Shown here: in pieces, positions 47,319 through 58,743 of the stretch
Layout: each line of letters begins with the position of its first letter
How positions within the stretch are numbered: the stretch's first letter is position 1
Source: Hygrocybe punicea
Taxonomy: Eukaryota > Basidiomycota > Agaricomycetes > Agaricales > Hygrophoraceae
NCBI GenBank assembly: GCA_963556145.1
Contig: OY744469.1
Span: 806,001-870,000 of the forward strand
Direction of reading: 5' to 3'
DNA length: 64,000 bases
The notes under the pieces: generated by a model
Seen by the model: the letters and a program-made list of their open reading frames with translations, nothing else
Told to the model about the DNA's origin: nothing
Databases searched by the model: none
Made by a program: the position numbers and the translations under genes

Positions 47319-47325
47319 ATATAAA
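47319..47325 (+). promoter_or_regulatory. TATA box of the Tnp2 transposase gene
   Basis: ctatataaacc lies about 120 bp upstream of the ATG at 47447, with pyrimidine-rich DNA between. Confidence 0.5.
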
Positions 47326-47446
47326 CCCCTCCCTCTCAGTCTGAGGGTTGAAACACCTCTCTATCACACATTTGTACCTTCCTCTTTTGTATATCTAGCA
47401 AATACTAGCTAGTCCCAAGTACTCAAACTCCAGAACAAGTCTTCAT

Positions 47447-50420
47447 ATGGCAAATACTACGCTTTACTGCTACTGCTCTCAGTGTAATCAAAAGCCAAGA
47501 AAACTAAGAACAATTAAAGAGCATCTCTCTAGGGATGAGCAGAGATTAGCAAGTTTAAGATCTCAAGGAGCTGGTTACACAGCCACAGCTCAGTATGTAC
47601 AATCTTGTATTGAAGCAAATACAAAGATAGTTCCAACATCAGAGTTCAATGGTAAGTTACTATATTTCATTAGTCTTTTGTTCTTTGGCTGATTATATTT
47701 TCCCTTAGAACCTGAATTAGGTGGTGGTCCTAGTGCATCTCAAGGTGAGACTTCATATATAATTTGTTGTCTGGATTCTTTACTAATTAATTGAATTTTT
47801 AGATTTTGTCCAACCAGAAGACACTATGCAGGGACATGAAGACTTTGATATGTTTGATGAAGCTCAACTGAGGGATGTTGATATGGGGGAACAGGAGTCA
47901 GACAGTGATTCTATACTTTCAGACAATGACTCTGAATTTTTAGAGCATAGTGGAATTCTGTCATTTCCAGAGGTAGCAGAGGCAGATGAAGAAGATAAAG
48001 ATGAAGAAGAAGAGGAGATGGATGAGGGTGATGAAGAGGAGGAGGAGATGGATGAGAGTGATGAAGATGAAGTCCAGGCCTTGGAACCCCTCTTAGCATC
48101 AGTGAGATCCCTACAAAAAACATTGCTAGGGAGTTATCAATGTCCAAGTAATCCTGATGCTGAGGAGAGATATGGGAGACCATTGACATTGACCAGATGT
48201 CAAGAACTATCTCTAAAACATTTCATAGCCTGGAGGAAGTCAAATGGAACTGTAGCAGCATATTATCTTCATGCTGCTGTCCTCAAAGAAGCATCAGGAG
48301 AAGACATTCTCAGTTTACACCTGGTTTGTAAACTTGCAATTCAATTAACTGGGCTCAAGGCAATTCAGGTGGATATATGTCCCAATAGTTGCCTTGCATA
48401 TACTGGGGAGTATCAAGATACAGAATCATGTCCACATTTCCTCAAAGATGAAAAAAGGATTTGTGGAATACCACGCTTTAGGCAGAAGAAGAAACCTTGC
48501 ACACAGATGTTATATTTGCCAATAATGCCTTCAATCAAGGCTTTATTTGGAAATGCAGATACATCTCGTCTTTTATGCCATCGAGATCAATGCTTGAAGG
48601 AGGTTCTACATCTCCTAGCTCAAGGACAAGGAGTCCGAAAACTTTCTGACTTTGGGGATTCTGATGTGCATCTTCATCATTATCAGAATATGGGCCTGTT
48701 CCAGGAACCCAGAGACATTGCCTTTGCACTTTCCTCAGATGGTGCACAACTGACTTTGAAAAAGCAGTCAGAAACATGGATCTTAGTTCTGATGATATTG
48801 AACTTTCCCCCAGAATTAAGAAGCCAGAGTAACAACATAATTGTGCCATTATCTATTCCAGGCCCCAAACCTCCCAAAAATATGGAGTCCTTTTTATATC
48901 CTTTCTTCCAGGAGATGGCCAAAGGGAGTGAAGGAATCTGGATCTGGGATGCCCTGGATAGCTCATATTTTATTGGGAGAGCACATTTGTGCATGATTCT
49001 TGGAGATATGTTAGGCTCTGCAAAGCTAAATGGGATGTCTGGCCACTCTGCAATTTATGGAGACCACTTTAGTCTGGTGAAAGGTGCAAGATCTAGCCTT
49101 CAGAGAGGTTCCAAGGCTCAATATTATCCCATTTCACCACCTGCCAATGATCAATATAATCCTGACCGTCCCACTACTTATAATCTTGACAACCTGCCAG
49201 TACGTACTCAAGATCATTATTGGGCAACTATTCAAAGGCTAGAACAGGCCAGAACAAAGACTCACAAAGCTAGCATCAGCAAAGAGACTGGAATATCGCG
49301 TATGCCTTTATGTGTAGCAGGCCCTGCTTTTATCCATCCAAGCTTTTTCCCTTTGGATCCCTTTCATCTCTTCTATGAAAATAATGCTGCATTCTTATGG
49401 GATCTATGGACAACCATAAGCTTGCCAGGTGAAAGGGTCCATCTTGGAGCACAAAAAGCAGCCCAGTTTGGCCTACATGTTTCAAAGGCAATGTCAACAT
49501 TACCTGTAGCTTTTTGTGGATCTATTCGTGAGCCCTTTCTCAAGCGGCAGAGCCAGTACAAGATATATGAATGGATGGCACTTGTACACTGGTACATCCT
49601 TCCTATTGGAATTGAGCTGGAATTCAATCCAGAACTCCTGCTGAACTTCTCCCATTTTGTTGCAATATTGGAATTTGCCATGACCATCAAACCATGGAGT
49701 GAAGAAGAACTACAACAGCTTCATAACCGAATCAAAGCCTTTTTGATAGGTTTTGAAAAACTCTACATTGGAAATGACCCATCAAAAATCTCCAGAGCCA
49801 GACTATGTGTCTTTCAGCTGATCCATATTACCACTCATATTAAGTGGTATGGTTCTATTAGAAATGGATCACAAGCAACAGTTGAAAGAACTATAGGAGA
49901 AATGGGTCATAAAATTCACTCCAAGAAGGCCCCATTTGCAAATTTGGCTAATATCATATATGAAAGAGAGTTGATTAAACTTCTTCTCTTATATTATCCA
50001 GCACTATCCCCCAATACTCAGACAGGAAAATCTCAAACTTTAATAGGAGCATTCAAGCAGAATATCAAACTTACCAAGAAGGAGAGAAAGTCTAGCCAAG
50101 ATTTCCAACAGCATTTGAATGCTATTGGACTTTGGCTAAACCAGCCAGTTAAAACTATTGGAAATCTTCAAAGATGGGGTAAATTCAAGCTACCAACTGG
50201 ATCATTTCTGAGAAGCAGACTGGGTGAAAGTCAAGGAAGGATCCCAGAGAGATCTGCATCATATTTTGAAGGAGTTGATGAAAGAGTTATATGTGGAGAA
50301 GCATTAGCCTTTTATGATTTGGTGGACTTTGGAAAGACAGTAGTGGCATATCGTCCATTGTCAAGAATCAAGACAGTGCTTGGGGTATACTGTGCCTGGT
50401 CAGGAAGTCGGTCAGACTAA
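47447..50420 (+). CDS. Tnp2/Plavaka-type transposase, three exons, 3' end replaced by pogo insertion
   Basis: Exons 47447-47651, 47709-47744 and 47803-50420 join in frame (953 codons) with 57- and 58-bp GT-AG introns. The N-terminus has a Cys pair finger (YCYCSQCNQKPRK). A strongly acidic stretch (residues about 110-150) follows. The Tnp2 core has LSSDGAQL (first Asp), LSIPGPKPPKNMESFLYP, LCMILGDMLGSAKLNGMSGH (second Asp), LDPFHLFYENNAAFLWDLW (third acidic site), then VERTIGEMGHKIHSKKAPFA near the C-terminus. The pogo element at 50390 replaces the true tail with CAWSGSRSD; the original tail continues at 54083. No other lesion was seen, so the copy was probably intact until that insertion. The product would lack its last 55 or so residues. 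Confidence 0.85.
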
Positions 50421-53400
50421 GTACTCGGTCAATTGCCTCTAAATCTGAACAATGTATTTTTTGGAGACTTTCTGTAGTGTAGATCAATAAACTGTACTTG
50501 GGGCCACATCCATGCCAAATCTCAAGTCTCTGACCCACCTGCGTCAGGAGTTACGACCATTTGACCGACAACTCGTGAAGACTTGACCGGATTTGTCTAC
50601 GGGCCCTGAAATTCCTCATTGGGCCTGGAGCTCATTCTCCTCCATTTCTCATCCGTTTGGCTTCAAATGTCAACAAGACACAGCCAGATTTTGATTCCTG
50701 GAATATTTCTCTTAGTGCCACCCAAAAAATGCCTACTATGTCCCTCAAATCCCGTTTTGCAGCCTCAGAAGTCTGCTTCACATCAGATGAAATCACCACG
50801 AGCCTATGAAGTGATGGGGCATGAGTCGCTCTAGTTTCTTTGGTACGTCAAACTTTAGTGCCATCCCTTTTGTTCTTTACTATACACAGATTTTTTCCAA
50901 TTTTTTAGGCACCGCGACACCACGTTCAACTTTTATTACGAGATTGTGGAGAGGGTAGTCATCGAATGAAATCTGGGAGAAAGGCATCATGTGGGATAGC
51001 GCTAGTGGCTAAGGTGCAAAGTTCATCCCAGTTCCATGCTACTGAAAGCTAATCAAGCTGTCCCTATTGCACTTTGAGTGTCCCACAACCTACAAGATTT
51101 CCGGTAATTTGCTTGTAGCCTCACCTCTGTTTTGACATCAATACGTACTCTCCAAAATGTTTTTGTCACAAATATCAATTCTCATGCCCTTACGTATGGA
51201 GCGTCATACCTCGTGGAGTTTTGTGCAAACTCGTTGCCGCGTTTGAGGCTTTTAAGGTCAGGTCCCACATTTTGCTCAAGCTACCTTCTAATCACCCCCT
51301 CGAAGCTTCCCCCCACGCAAATCTTGACCTCCCACTATGCCTCCACATTATGCCGATCCCCCTGTTCCCGAATTACTTCCTGACATTGCAGATCTCACTC
51401 AAGTACAGCGAATGGAGTGCGCACTTGCAGTGCTTGTCACTTCTGGCACCAAACCCGATGGAAAGCCCAATCTCTCCATCCGAGGAGTAGCAAAACAGTT
51501 TGACATCCCTCGAAGCACACTTGCCGACAGATGGAATGGTACTCCTGCCCACAAGGAGGGCCATGCACACAAACGCCTGCTTACTGCTGCGCAAGAGGAG
51601 GTTCTCGTAGAGTGGATAAAAGTGATGGGTCGCCAAGGGATTCCCATGACTGCTACCATCATTACTGAGTATGTTGCCAACATCATTGGTCACGCTGTCG
51701 GCGAGTCGTGGGTCAAACGCTTCAAGGGTCGTCATCCCAAGCTGAAGGTCAAGTGGTCTTCAACATTGGAGAAGTGCCGAGCAGCATCTCTGAATCCTGC
51801 TCTTGTCAATGAGTATTTCGACTTATTGGAAGACACAATCAAGAGCAATAATATTCCCGCTGAAAATATTTACAATATGGACGAGAAAGGTATTCAACTT
51901 GGGATTGGCCAGAAGGTGAAGGCCTTTGTCGATCGTGATCAGAAGGACGTTTACTCTGTTGAAGATGGCAACCGCGAGCTTGTCACCATGATCGAAGCTA
52001 TCTCAGCTACTGGATGGAGCATGCACCCGTCAGTTATTTATCAGGGAATGCGTCGGGACCTTGAGTGGGGCCGAAACAACCCATGTAATGCAAGGTAGTG
52101 TCATGTTATTCATTCTCTATGCAATGCCTCTGACTGATTTATTAGTATTTCTCACTTGCCGAAAGGCTGGACGGACCAGGAGTTGGGTGAAATGTGGCTC
52201 AGGAAGGATTTTGAACCCGCCACTGCTGCAAGAAACCTGTCGGGAGGTTACCGTCTCTTGATTCTCGACGGCCATAATTCACATTGTACATATGGATTTT
52301 GTAAATTTGCAGCCGACAACAAGATCATCATCATTTGCCTCCCATCTCATACGACACATGCTCTTTAGCCTTGTGATGTCGCTTGCTTTGGACCTTTAGC
52401 TTCTTCATGGAAATCTGAAGTCAATGCGGCTTCTGCAGGTTACATCGAGATCTCAAAATGAAATCTATTGGTCTTCTATGCAAAGGCTAGGGAGCGGGCA
52501 CTAAAGAAGAGTACAATAATATCTGCCTTCGCAAAAACAGGCATATGGCCTCTCAATCGCAATGTCTTAGAGCTGAGCGCTTTTGAGCCATCAAAAAACA
52601 CGACGACGGAGCCTGCACAGCCATTACCCGCAAGGCTCCCATCACTTCTGGTCACTGTCAATCATAATAATCCCAATCTAGACGCTCCTGCTGCCGAGAA
52701 TCAAGTTCACTATATCATCCCTCTACCCCCCGCACTACCCCACACAGCGGCCAGAGGTGACCTTCATCAGGAGAACGAGATGCTTCGGGACACGATCCAT
52801 CTTGCAGAAGTACAGCTGGAAAAGGATTTTACACAAATGAAGCTGATGCACATGGAGAATGGACGCTTATGCAAACGGGCCTTTGCAAAGGAGAAAAAGA
52901 AGTCGGAGAAAAAAGAGACCACCCAAGCCCATGCTCGTCTCATGACAGGAGCAGAAAATCTTGATGCTCTTGCGGAGAAAGACTTCATGAAGCAGTGGAA
53001 GGAAGTGGGGAAAGAATTGGTGCCGATTTTCAAGCAGATCTGGAATGAGATCGGTGACCATGAGAAGAGAATAGTACAAGCTGCTAAGGATGTGGAGAAG
53101 GCTAGAAAGGCACAGGAAAGAGCAGCTAAAAAGGCAGCAGAGGAAGTGGAGAAAGCGAGGAAGAAAATGGCAAGGGAAGAGGCAGCGGCGATGAAGGCAT
53201 CTGCACGTGGCAGAGGGCAGCTGGGGCGTGGGCATAGGTGTGGGAGGCGGCAGGGACGTGGTGGTGCTGGTAGAGGTAGGGGCCAGGGCCGAGGAAGTGG
53301 CAAGAACAGCATTGAGTCAGAGGAAGATTCGGAGGGAAAGCATTTTAACAGTCCATCTTCAAGCACTGAAAGCGATGATGAAGACGAGCATTCTCAAGGT

Positions 53401-54082
53401 TCCGATGTGGCTGCGAGTGTGGGACCAGGTCAGTGATGTGATCCATGTGAGGATGTAACCATTGACAGACCACACTTACCAGCACCATCCACGGAGCAGG
53501 AGGTACAACCAAGGCCGCGCCCGAGACCAAGATATCGAATGGCGGAGGCTGCTGTGGATGTAGTGGATGACATAGAGCACCCTGAGGGTCTTGATGGACC
53601 TCAGTCACAAATTGGAGTGGCCCCCATTGAGGAAGAAGGGAGCATTGAAGCTGGGCACGTTGAAGAAGGTGGAAATGCAGCTGAGAGTGGGCGCCGGTAT
53701 CCTAGGAGATCAAATCGGTCTAATCGTCATTTTACATATGGAGTGGATTGACAGTACTCGTGTGAATTCATGTACACCGTTTTGTGATAATCGGCATTGA
53801 ATTGAGTGAGCCGCAGTGATTGCAACGAGACAGACAGGAGCGAGCACACAGAACCAGAAGTTCCCACGAGTGACCGAGTACCTGAATTCACTCAATTTGG
53901 CACGCCGTGCAGCAAAATATTCATACCACGGCAACAGTATCGCGCAAAAATATGAAAAGCCGGTCAAAGGGGAGACAATCAGCTGGTCTCACTGTCTAAA
54001 GTTCCTAACATACTGTGTAGCTGGTATTTGTCGTATACTACATCATTTTAGCCAGCCTGACCGAGTACTAGGCCAGGCACAG
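50390..54082 (+). mobile_element. pogo-type DNA transposon inserted in the Tnp2 gene
   Basis: The ends CTGTGCCTGG and CCAGGCACAG are inverted, flanked by TA on both sides (50388-50389 and 54083-54084). An inner motif AGTACTCGGTCA recurs three times (50420, and reversed near 53868 and 54060), likely transposase-binding sites. Removing the 3,693 bp with one TA gives ...RIKTVLGVYRGEWSEE..., the uninterrupted Tnp2 frame. Confidence 0.95.
51337..53751 (+). pseudogene. pogo/Tigger-like transposase (CENP-B related), two nonsense codons
   Basis: Cut-and-paste transposase of the Tc1/mariner superfamily. A Psq/CENP-B-type HTH is seen (LSIRGVAKQFDIPRSTLADR; then LLTAAQEEVLVEWIKVMGRQ, GESWVKRFKGRHP). 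The catalytic triad motifs are NMDEKGIQLG, LLILDGHNSHC and HTTHAL-stop-PCDV. A 51-bp intron (52095-52145) joins the first two blocks. TAG at 52366-52368 lies where Gln is conserved before PCDV, and TGA at 52459-52461 where Arg is expected; both fit C-to-T change. After AFAKTGIWPLN comes a long charged coiled coil and an Arg/Gly-rich region (RGQLGRG...GRGRG) up to 53436. A further frame, 53539-53751, ends RRYPRRSNRSNRHF and is probably the last exon. Confidence 0.85.
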
Positions 54083-54253
54083 TACAGAGGGGAATGGTCA
54101 GAAGAGATCAAGATACTCCCAGTGTCCTCACTTGTGAATTTGATTGGGATTTGGAGCTCTGGGGAAAGAGTTTATGTGTTGAGAAAGCATCCTGGGTTAT
54201 TATGGTTATCTGATGAGGAAAGAGGAGTTAGGAATGATGAGGAAGAAGAGTGA
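54083..54253 (+). pseudogene. Displaced 3' end of the Tnp2 transposase gene
   Basis: Frame YRGEWSEEIKILPVSSLVN ... acidic tail, stop TGA at 54251-54253. It joins 50389 in phase once pogo is removed, giving about 998 residues in all, a usual Plavaka length. Confidence 0.9.
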
Positions 54254-54603
54254 ATTGACTAGTCTTGGACACTATTTTCAGCTTTGAACAATAGGACATT
54301 ATGTAGAGTAGTTTTTGGCTTAGCTATAATATTTCTCACAAATTGGGAATGTCAGAAATTCTAAGCATATAAACCACATTTCATCACTGTACTCTGATTT
54401 TACCTGATTGCCATCCAACATGTAAGTGTAATGACAACTAGAGGATCCTTGTAGATTCAATTGACAGCTTTTACAACTTTGATAACAGCCAAAGTTCTGC
54501 TGCCAATGATGATGCTGGTGCCATTGCTGGAGTCTTGATCCAATTCAATTGTGTTCATGAGGTGACTGGGGCGGAATGGGCAAGGGCAAATGCCCAATAT
54601 TCA

Positions 54604-54656
54604 CCTCATGAACATCAGATGCATGTCAATTGACGTGGCCATTTGTGTTCGTGAGG
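54604..54656. repeat. 53-bp dyad module
   Basis: cctcatgaa, 10 bp, atgtcaattgacgt, 11 bp, ttcgtgagg. It lies just outside the right end of the Tnp2 element, with no hAT ends recognised around it. A partial second module (tcaattgtgttcatgagg) lies 60 bp to its left. Confidence 0.8.
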
Positions 54657-54813
54657 TGACTGGGACAAGGCATTTGCTAAGCCATGGCTTTTGGCTGTGG
54701 GTAGAGAATGAGGGGCCGAGGGGGTCTGTGAGCGAGATGATGGGGCCGTGATCCCACAACCTCACTGTAAAGGTCAGGAACCTTGTTGCGAAGGATTTCA
54801 AGAATTTCTGTGT

Positions 54814-56759
54814 CAGTGGAGGATGAAAAATGATGGCATCGCAAGGGGAAAGCAGAGGCACTTAGCTCATTGTTCCTTTTCTCTGAAAATGTATGGCAGC
54901 CACAGCCTTCGACCTTCCCACGCTGTCGTGGGGGTGTGTTATTGGGTCCAGGTTTGACCGTTTGAGGAGGGGTGAACTAGAGAGCAGGGATTCAGAAGAG
55001 AGGGAGTTTTGCTGGGCGGTGCGGGATATGCATAATAGGTTCATTGTGAGTTGTCAGCGGAAGTCCAGGTTGACTACATTTGGATGTGGAAGAAAGAAGA
55101 ACTTGCTTTGGAGCATCGTGGAGTTGGTGGGGGCATAAGGTGTTTCATAGGTACATGGAAATCCTCTCCCTGATAGGTGGTGACACCTTGAAGTTCTTGT
55201 TTGCAAGAACGAAGCAGCCATTTGTGCCAAATGTACTGGTAGGCTCATCAAGGAAGCTTGCCATGTGAATGGTGCAATCCCCACCTGAAGATTCGGTCGA
55301 CAAAGGAGAAAAAGTCAGTGTTGGTGTCACCACATTGTTTGGACTTGAGCCAAATTGTTCCGCATTCACTGGAGTATATATCGGGGGGCCAGTCATCATT
55401 GTCGTACACATCGTTGTTGTGGTCATCATCATGTCATATCCTGTTGACAGTGCTTCGAGGGGAGGTTCTCTTGGTTTCAGGGATTGAGAGTATTGCATCG
55501 TCATAGACAATGGTATCTGTTCTGCTAATCTGCTTGCCGGAAGCATCACACGACGTGCGAGGCATCTCACGCTGAGTGTGGTTGAAGACAGAAGGTCAAT
55601 GATATGCGGTTCCATCTGTAGTCTCTTGATCAATTTGGAAACCGCCATCAGATCGCCGTCACTGTGACATCTGACGACAGTCCATATGACGACGTTCGGT
55701 GCTGATGTGGAGGCCGCTGGTGATGGTAGTGGTGTTTTTCCAACCCAAAGCCACCACTCGAGAGCATTGCCCAGGGCCCACTCACATCGTCCAATTTCAC
55801 GGAGAGGAAGACCAGACAATTTCGCCCATGCTCGATTTGAATAGCTTTTGTGGTAGAGAAGGTGAAGAGGAGGGCTCAGGAGGCAGAAGATGCTGCGGTA
55901 TTCAAGTAAGACATGGGAGGCAAGCGAGAGGGGAGAGAAGCAGGCAGAGCACTATAGGGTTGCCAGCGGACCCTGGTGTGAGTGGCAGGGGGGGGACCTA
56001 TGGGTGAGAGAGTGGGAGAATGCGTGCATGTACCAGAAGAGAGTAAATTGAGCTGGGGAGAGGGAGCAGAGATGGTTGAGAGGAGAGTTATTAACGAGGC
56101 AATTGTATCAGTTTCAAACGATCATGGACAGAGTAAAAATAAAGAGATTTTCCGGTTTGAGGAGGGGTGAACTAGAGAGCAGGGATTCAGAAGAGAGAGA
56201 GTTTTGCTGGGCAGTGTGGGATATGCATAAAAGGTTCATTGTGAGTTGTGGAGTCAGTGGAAGTCCAGGTCCAATGACTTGGACGATCTGGTTTATAAAG
56301 TCTTTACTTGAAAAAGTTTTTGTGGGCCCAGGATGGCAAGTGGGTGTTGGTTTGCTGCAGAATCAGAAAGCTGAGGGGTTTTAGGGACAAGCCAAGGTGA
56401 GAATTGATGGGTTGAACTGGGAGCGGTTGCCAGCTTCTGGGTCGCCACCGTCACTGTCCTGGTTTCGTATCCTCGCAGCCATACATCATCACCAGCACTG
56501 TTGCCAAGCCAGCCCCTTGGTGACCACCATGTTGACGTCATTGTCATTGATGTGCTACCCCATACCCAGACATTTGGGCAAAACCGCGGGTTAACCCGAT
56601 CATGCCTAGCCTTTTGTACAGCTGCATGTGATAAGATTCCAGATATGATATGAGATTGAAATCGGTGGGGGCACCATGACATCGAAAGCACCCCCAATCT
56701 CCAATTGTGCCTGGATGACCAAGTGGCTCCCTGGGGTGCCAAATAGAATAAGCCTTCTA
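54814..56759 (-). mobile_element. Cyclin-bearing element, copy 2 (inverted)
   Basis: Reverse complement of 2164-4527 with internal deletion. Both direct repeats are present (about 54950-55065 and 56160-56275). The cyclin part (SGLPLREIGRCEWALGNALE, 55145-55819) keeps SNRAWAK but has lost the first half of the box. Confidence 0.7.
55145..55819 (-). pseudogene. Truncated cyclin-domain pseudogene
   Basis: Frame from 55819 leftwards: LSGLPLREIGRCEWALGNAL, WWLWVGKTPLP, then the Ser/Thr/Met-rich tail matching the plus-strand copy at 3525-4292. The W at the position of R in WRLWVGK is a C-to-T type change. The fragment cannot form a whole cyclin fold. Confidence 0.6.
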
Positions 56760-56797
56760 TATTGCCAACCAAGTTTGCCATGCAAATAGAGCAATTA

Positions 56798-57733
56798 TTG
56801 CTGTTTGCATATATGTTGGCACAGCACAAATTTCCAAATTAGTATATGCAAAGTGGCTATAATGGACTTTTGAATTTTATCTCAACAAAGAATGATCAGA
56901 TGGCTTCACATCATATGGGGAAGTTGATCAGAAATTATTTTCTAGATGCCTGTAAAGAAATTGAAAGAATTGGTCCAAGAAATGACATGTTAAGATCATA
57001 TACTGAATTTTATGTCTTTTGAATTCTTTAGCAATTCTGAGTGCAACTGCACAGTCAATTATTGTTTGAGTGACCTTGGTATATTATTTCTAATGTGCCA
57101 GCAATGTTTTTGTATTACAACTGTCTTCATACTATATGTTTTGATAATTTAGCCAGCATATGATATAAGTATCTTGTAAAGGCAGATGTAGTGTTGCCTG
57201 AACTTGACCAGCTGAAAAAAGCTGATGCCGGTCCTGGCTTTTCAGAGCACAATTAACCTTCTCATGGGGTACTATATTGTAGCCATAGGTCATAGCTACA
57301 ATATAGTACCCCATGAGAAGGTTAATTGTGCTCTGAAAAGCCAGGACCGGAATCAGCTTTTTTCAGCTGGTCAAGTTCAGGCAACACTAGGCAGATGATG
57401 GGAGGACATTTATGACATCCAAATACCACTGGCACATCAGAAATAGTATACCAAGATCACTCAAGCAACAATTAACTGTGGAGTTGCACTCAGAATTGCT
57501 AAAGAATTCAAAAGACATAAAATTCAGTGTATAATCTTAACAGGTCATTTCTTGGACCAATCCTTTTAATTTTTTTACAGGCATCTAGAGAATAATTTTC
57601 TGATCAACTTCCCCATACAATATGAAGCCATCTGATCATTCTTTGTTGAGATAAAATTCAAAAGTCCATTATAGCCACTTTGCCTATACTAATTTGGAAA
57701 TTTGTGCCGTGCCAACGTATATGCAAACAGCAA
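56798..57733. mobile_element. TA-flanked inverted-repeat MITE (TTGCTGTTTGC ends)
   Basis: The ends TTGCTGTTTGCATATA and its reverse complement are flanked by TA. The arms pair along most of their 360-bp length. The centre holds the hAT hairpin at 57189-57389. Same terminal motif as 22700-23042. Confidence 0.85.
57189..57389. mobile_element. 201-bp hAT hairpin MITE
   Basis: TAGTGTTGCCTGAACTTGAC at the left and its exact reverse complement at the right. Arms of about 95 bp form a near-perfect hairpin. GGCAGATG is perfectly duplicated on both sides (57181-57188 and 57390-57397). Confidence 0.95.
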
Positions 57734-57986
57734 TAAATCCAAGTATATTTCCCCCCAAAAAATCAAGAGCACCATGATATGTACAGAAGAATTACAGATC
57801 CAGTCATTTCCCTCAGTGGGGCACACCATGAACCCTTATCTGCCCTGCCATCTTTCTATTTTTTTTGCCTGTCGAATATCACGATCTAGAATATTGTATG
57901 GTCTTCGAAACTGTTAGACATTTTACACAATAGCGAATAGATTGTAATACGTACTGAACACGGCGGCAACTGCACGGAGGGTTCCT

Positions 57987-58690
57987 TCAGCTTGAGAGAT
58001 CCAGCGTGACAATCTCACTGATGGGGAGAGAGGCCTCGTCATTGGACTTGGCTGCCTTGTTGCTGACGGTGCCCAGCTCGGGTTCTTCTCCATCCATTTC
58101 CCCCATTTCCCCCATTTCGGCCTCACTCGATAACGCCGGTGGATCAGATGCTGGATTCAATCTGAAATCCCACCAACTCAATGACACTGTGAAATCCGAT
58201 CGTTCGACCCAGGTTTCTGAGGTGGCATCTGAGTCAGGCGGCAGCATCGTGCCCAGGTTCTTGTTGTCTTCATCTCCTTCCGGTGAGGAAAAGCTTTCAG
58301 CGTCGTCCATGAGATAGATCTTGACCCACTGAATCGACTATTAGGAATATGCCAAAAGAATTAGCGAAAACGACACACCAGTACATCTCGGTAAGGCGTT
58401 AGTGGGATGGTGAGGATGCCTGAGGTTTGCCTGTGCAGCTGGATGTGAACCTCGTCGGCATTCTGTCTGACTGAGAAGATGAGACCTTCCGGATTGTCCA
58501 ACATATAAAGAGCGCCAGGAGCAAACTAGCAAACGATGAAAAAGTTACAAGTCCGAGACTCACCTCGTCGCCCCAAACACCAGCAAGGACGTGACTGAGC
58601 GTAGACTAAGGGTACCAGAATGTGACAACTAGTCAAAAAAAGGTACGTCCGTCGAAAAACTTGACTAGAGAGGGACATCGACAAGACTAA
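57987..58690 (-). pseudogene. Unrecognised minus-strand gene fragment of element E
   Basis: Reading leftwards from about 58690: STLSHVLAGVWGDE, intron, FAPGALYMLDNPEGLIFSVR, QNADEVHIQLHRQTSGILTI, PLTPYRDVLV, intron near 58330-58372, SIQWVKIYLMDDAESFSSPE and an acidic Ser-rich tail ending at 57987. Exon phases join. The beta-rich middle followed by an acidic tail is not a family I can name. It abuts the right terminal repeat of E and faces inward, so it is probably the 5' gene of E. Confidence 0.5.
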
Positions 58691-58743
58691 CACATAACTA
58701 GCATGTGACTATATTGGAATTCTCATTTTTACTGAGGGTGACA

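Larger units (their letters stand above)
47151..54508 (+). mobile_element. CACTA/Plavaka-like element with nested pogo element
   Basis: The outer limits are approximate. CACTGGCAGTGGCTGCAGAA at 47151 and TTCTGCTGCCAATG ending near 54508 are the best inverted pair, and no clear 2-3 bp duplication was seen. The subterminal region 47200-47300 holds about six AGTCAT/GACTCA-type words, as CACTA elements often have. Its single gene is the Tnp2-type transposase below. Confidence 0.55.
42661..58736. mobile_element. Element E, 16.1 kb, 7-bp duplication, superfamily unknown
   Basis: GGTGACA is exactly repeated at 42654-42660 and 58737-58743. The ends CTCAGTAAAAACGAGAA and TTCTCATTTTTACTGAG are inverted repeats with one mismatch in about 17 bp. 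Two unrecognised minus-strand genes (43143-47150 and 57987-58690) belong to it. Everything else inside is later insertion. A 7-bp duplication does not match the Tc1, CACTA or Mutator rules. Confidence 0.8.
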
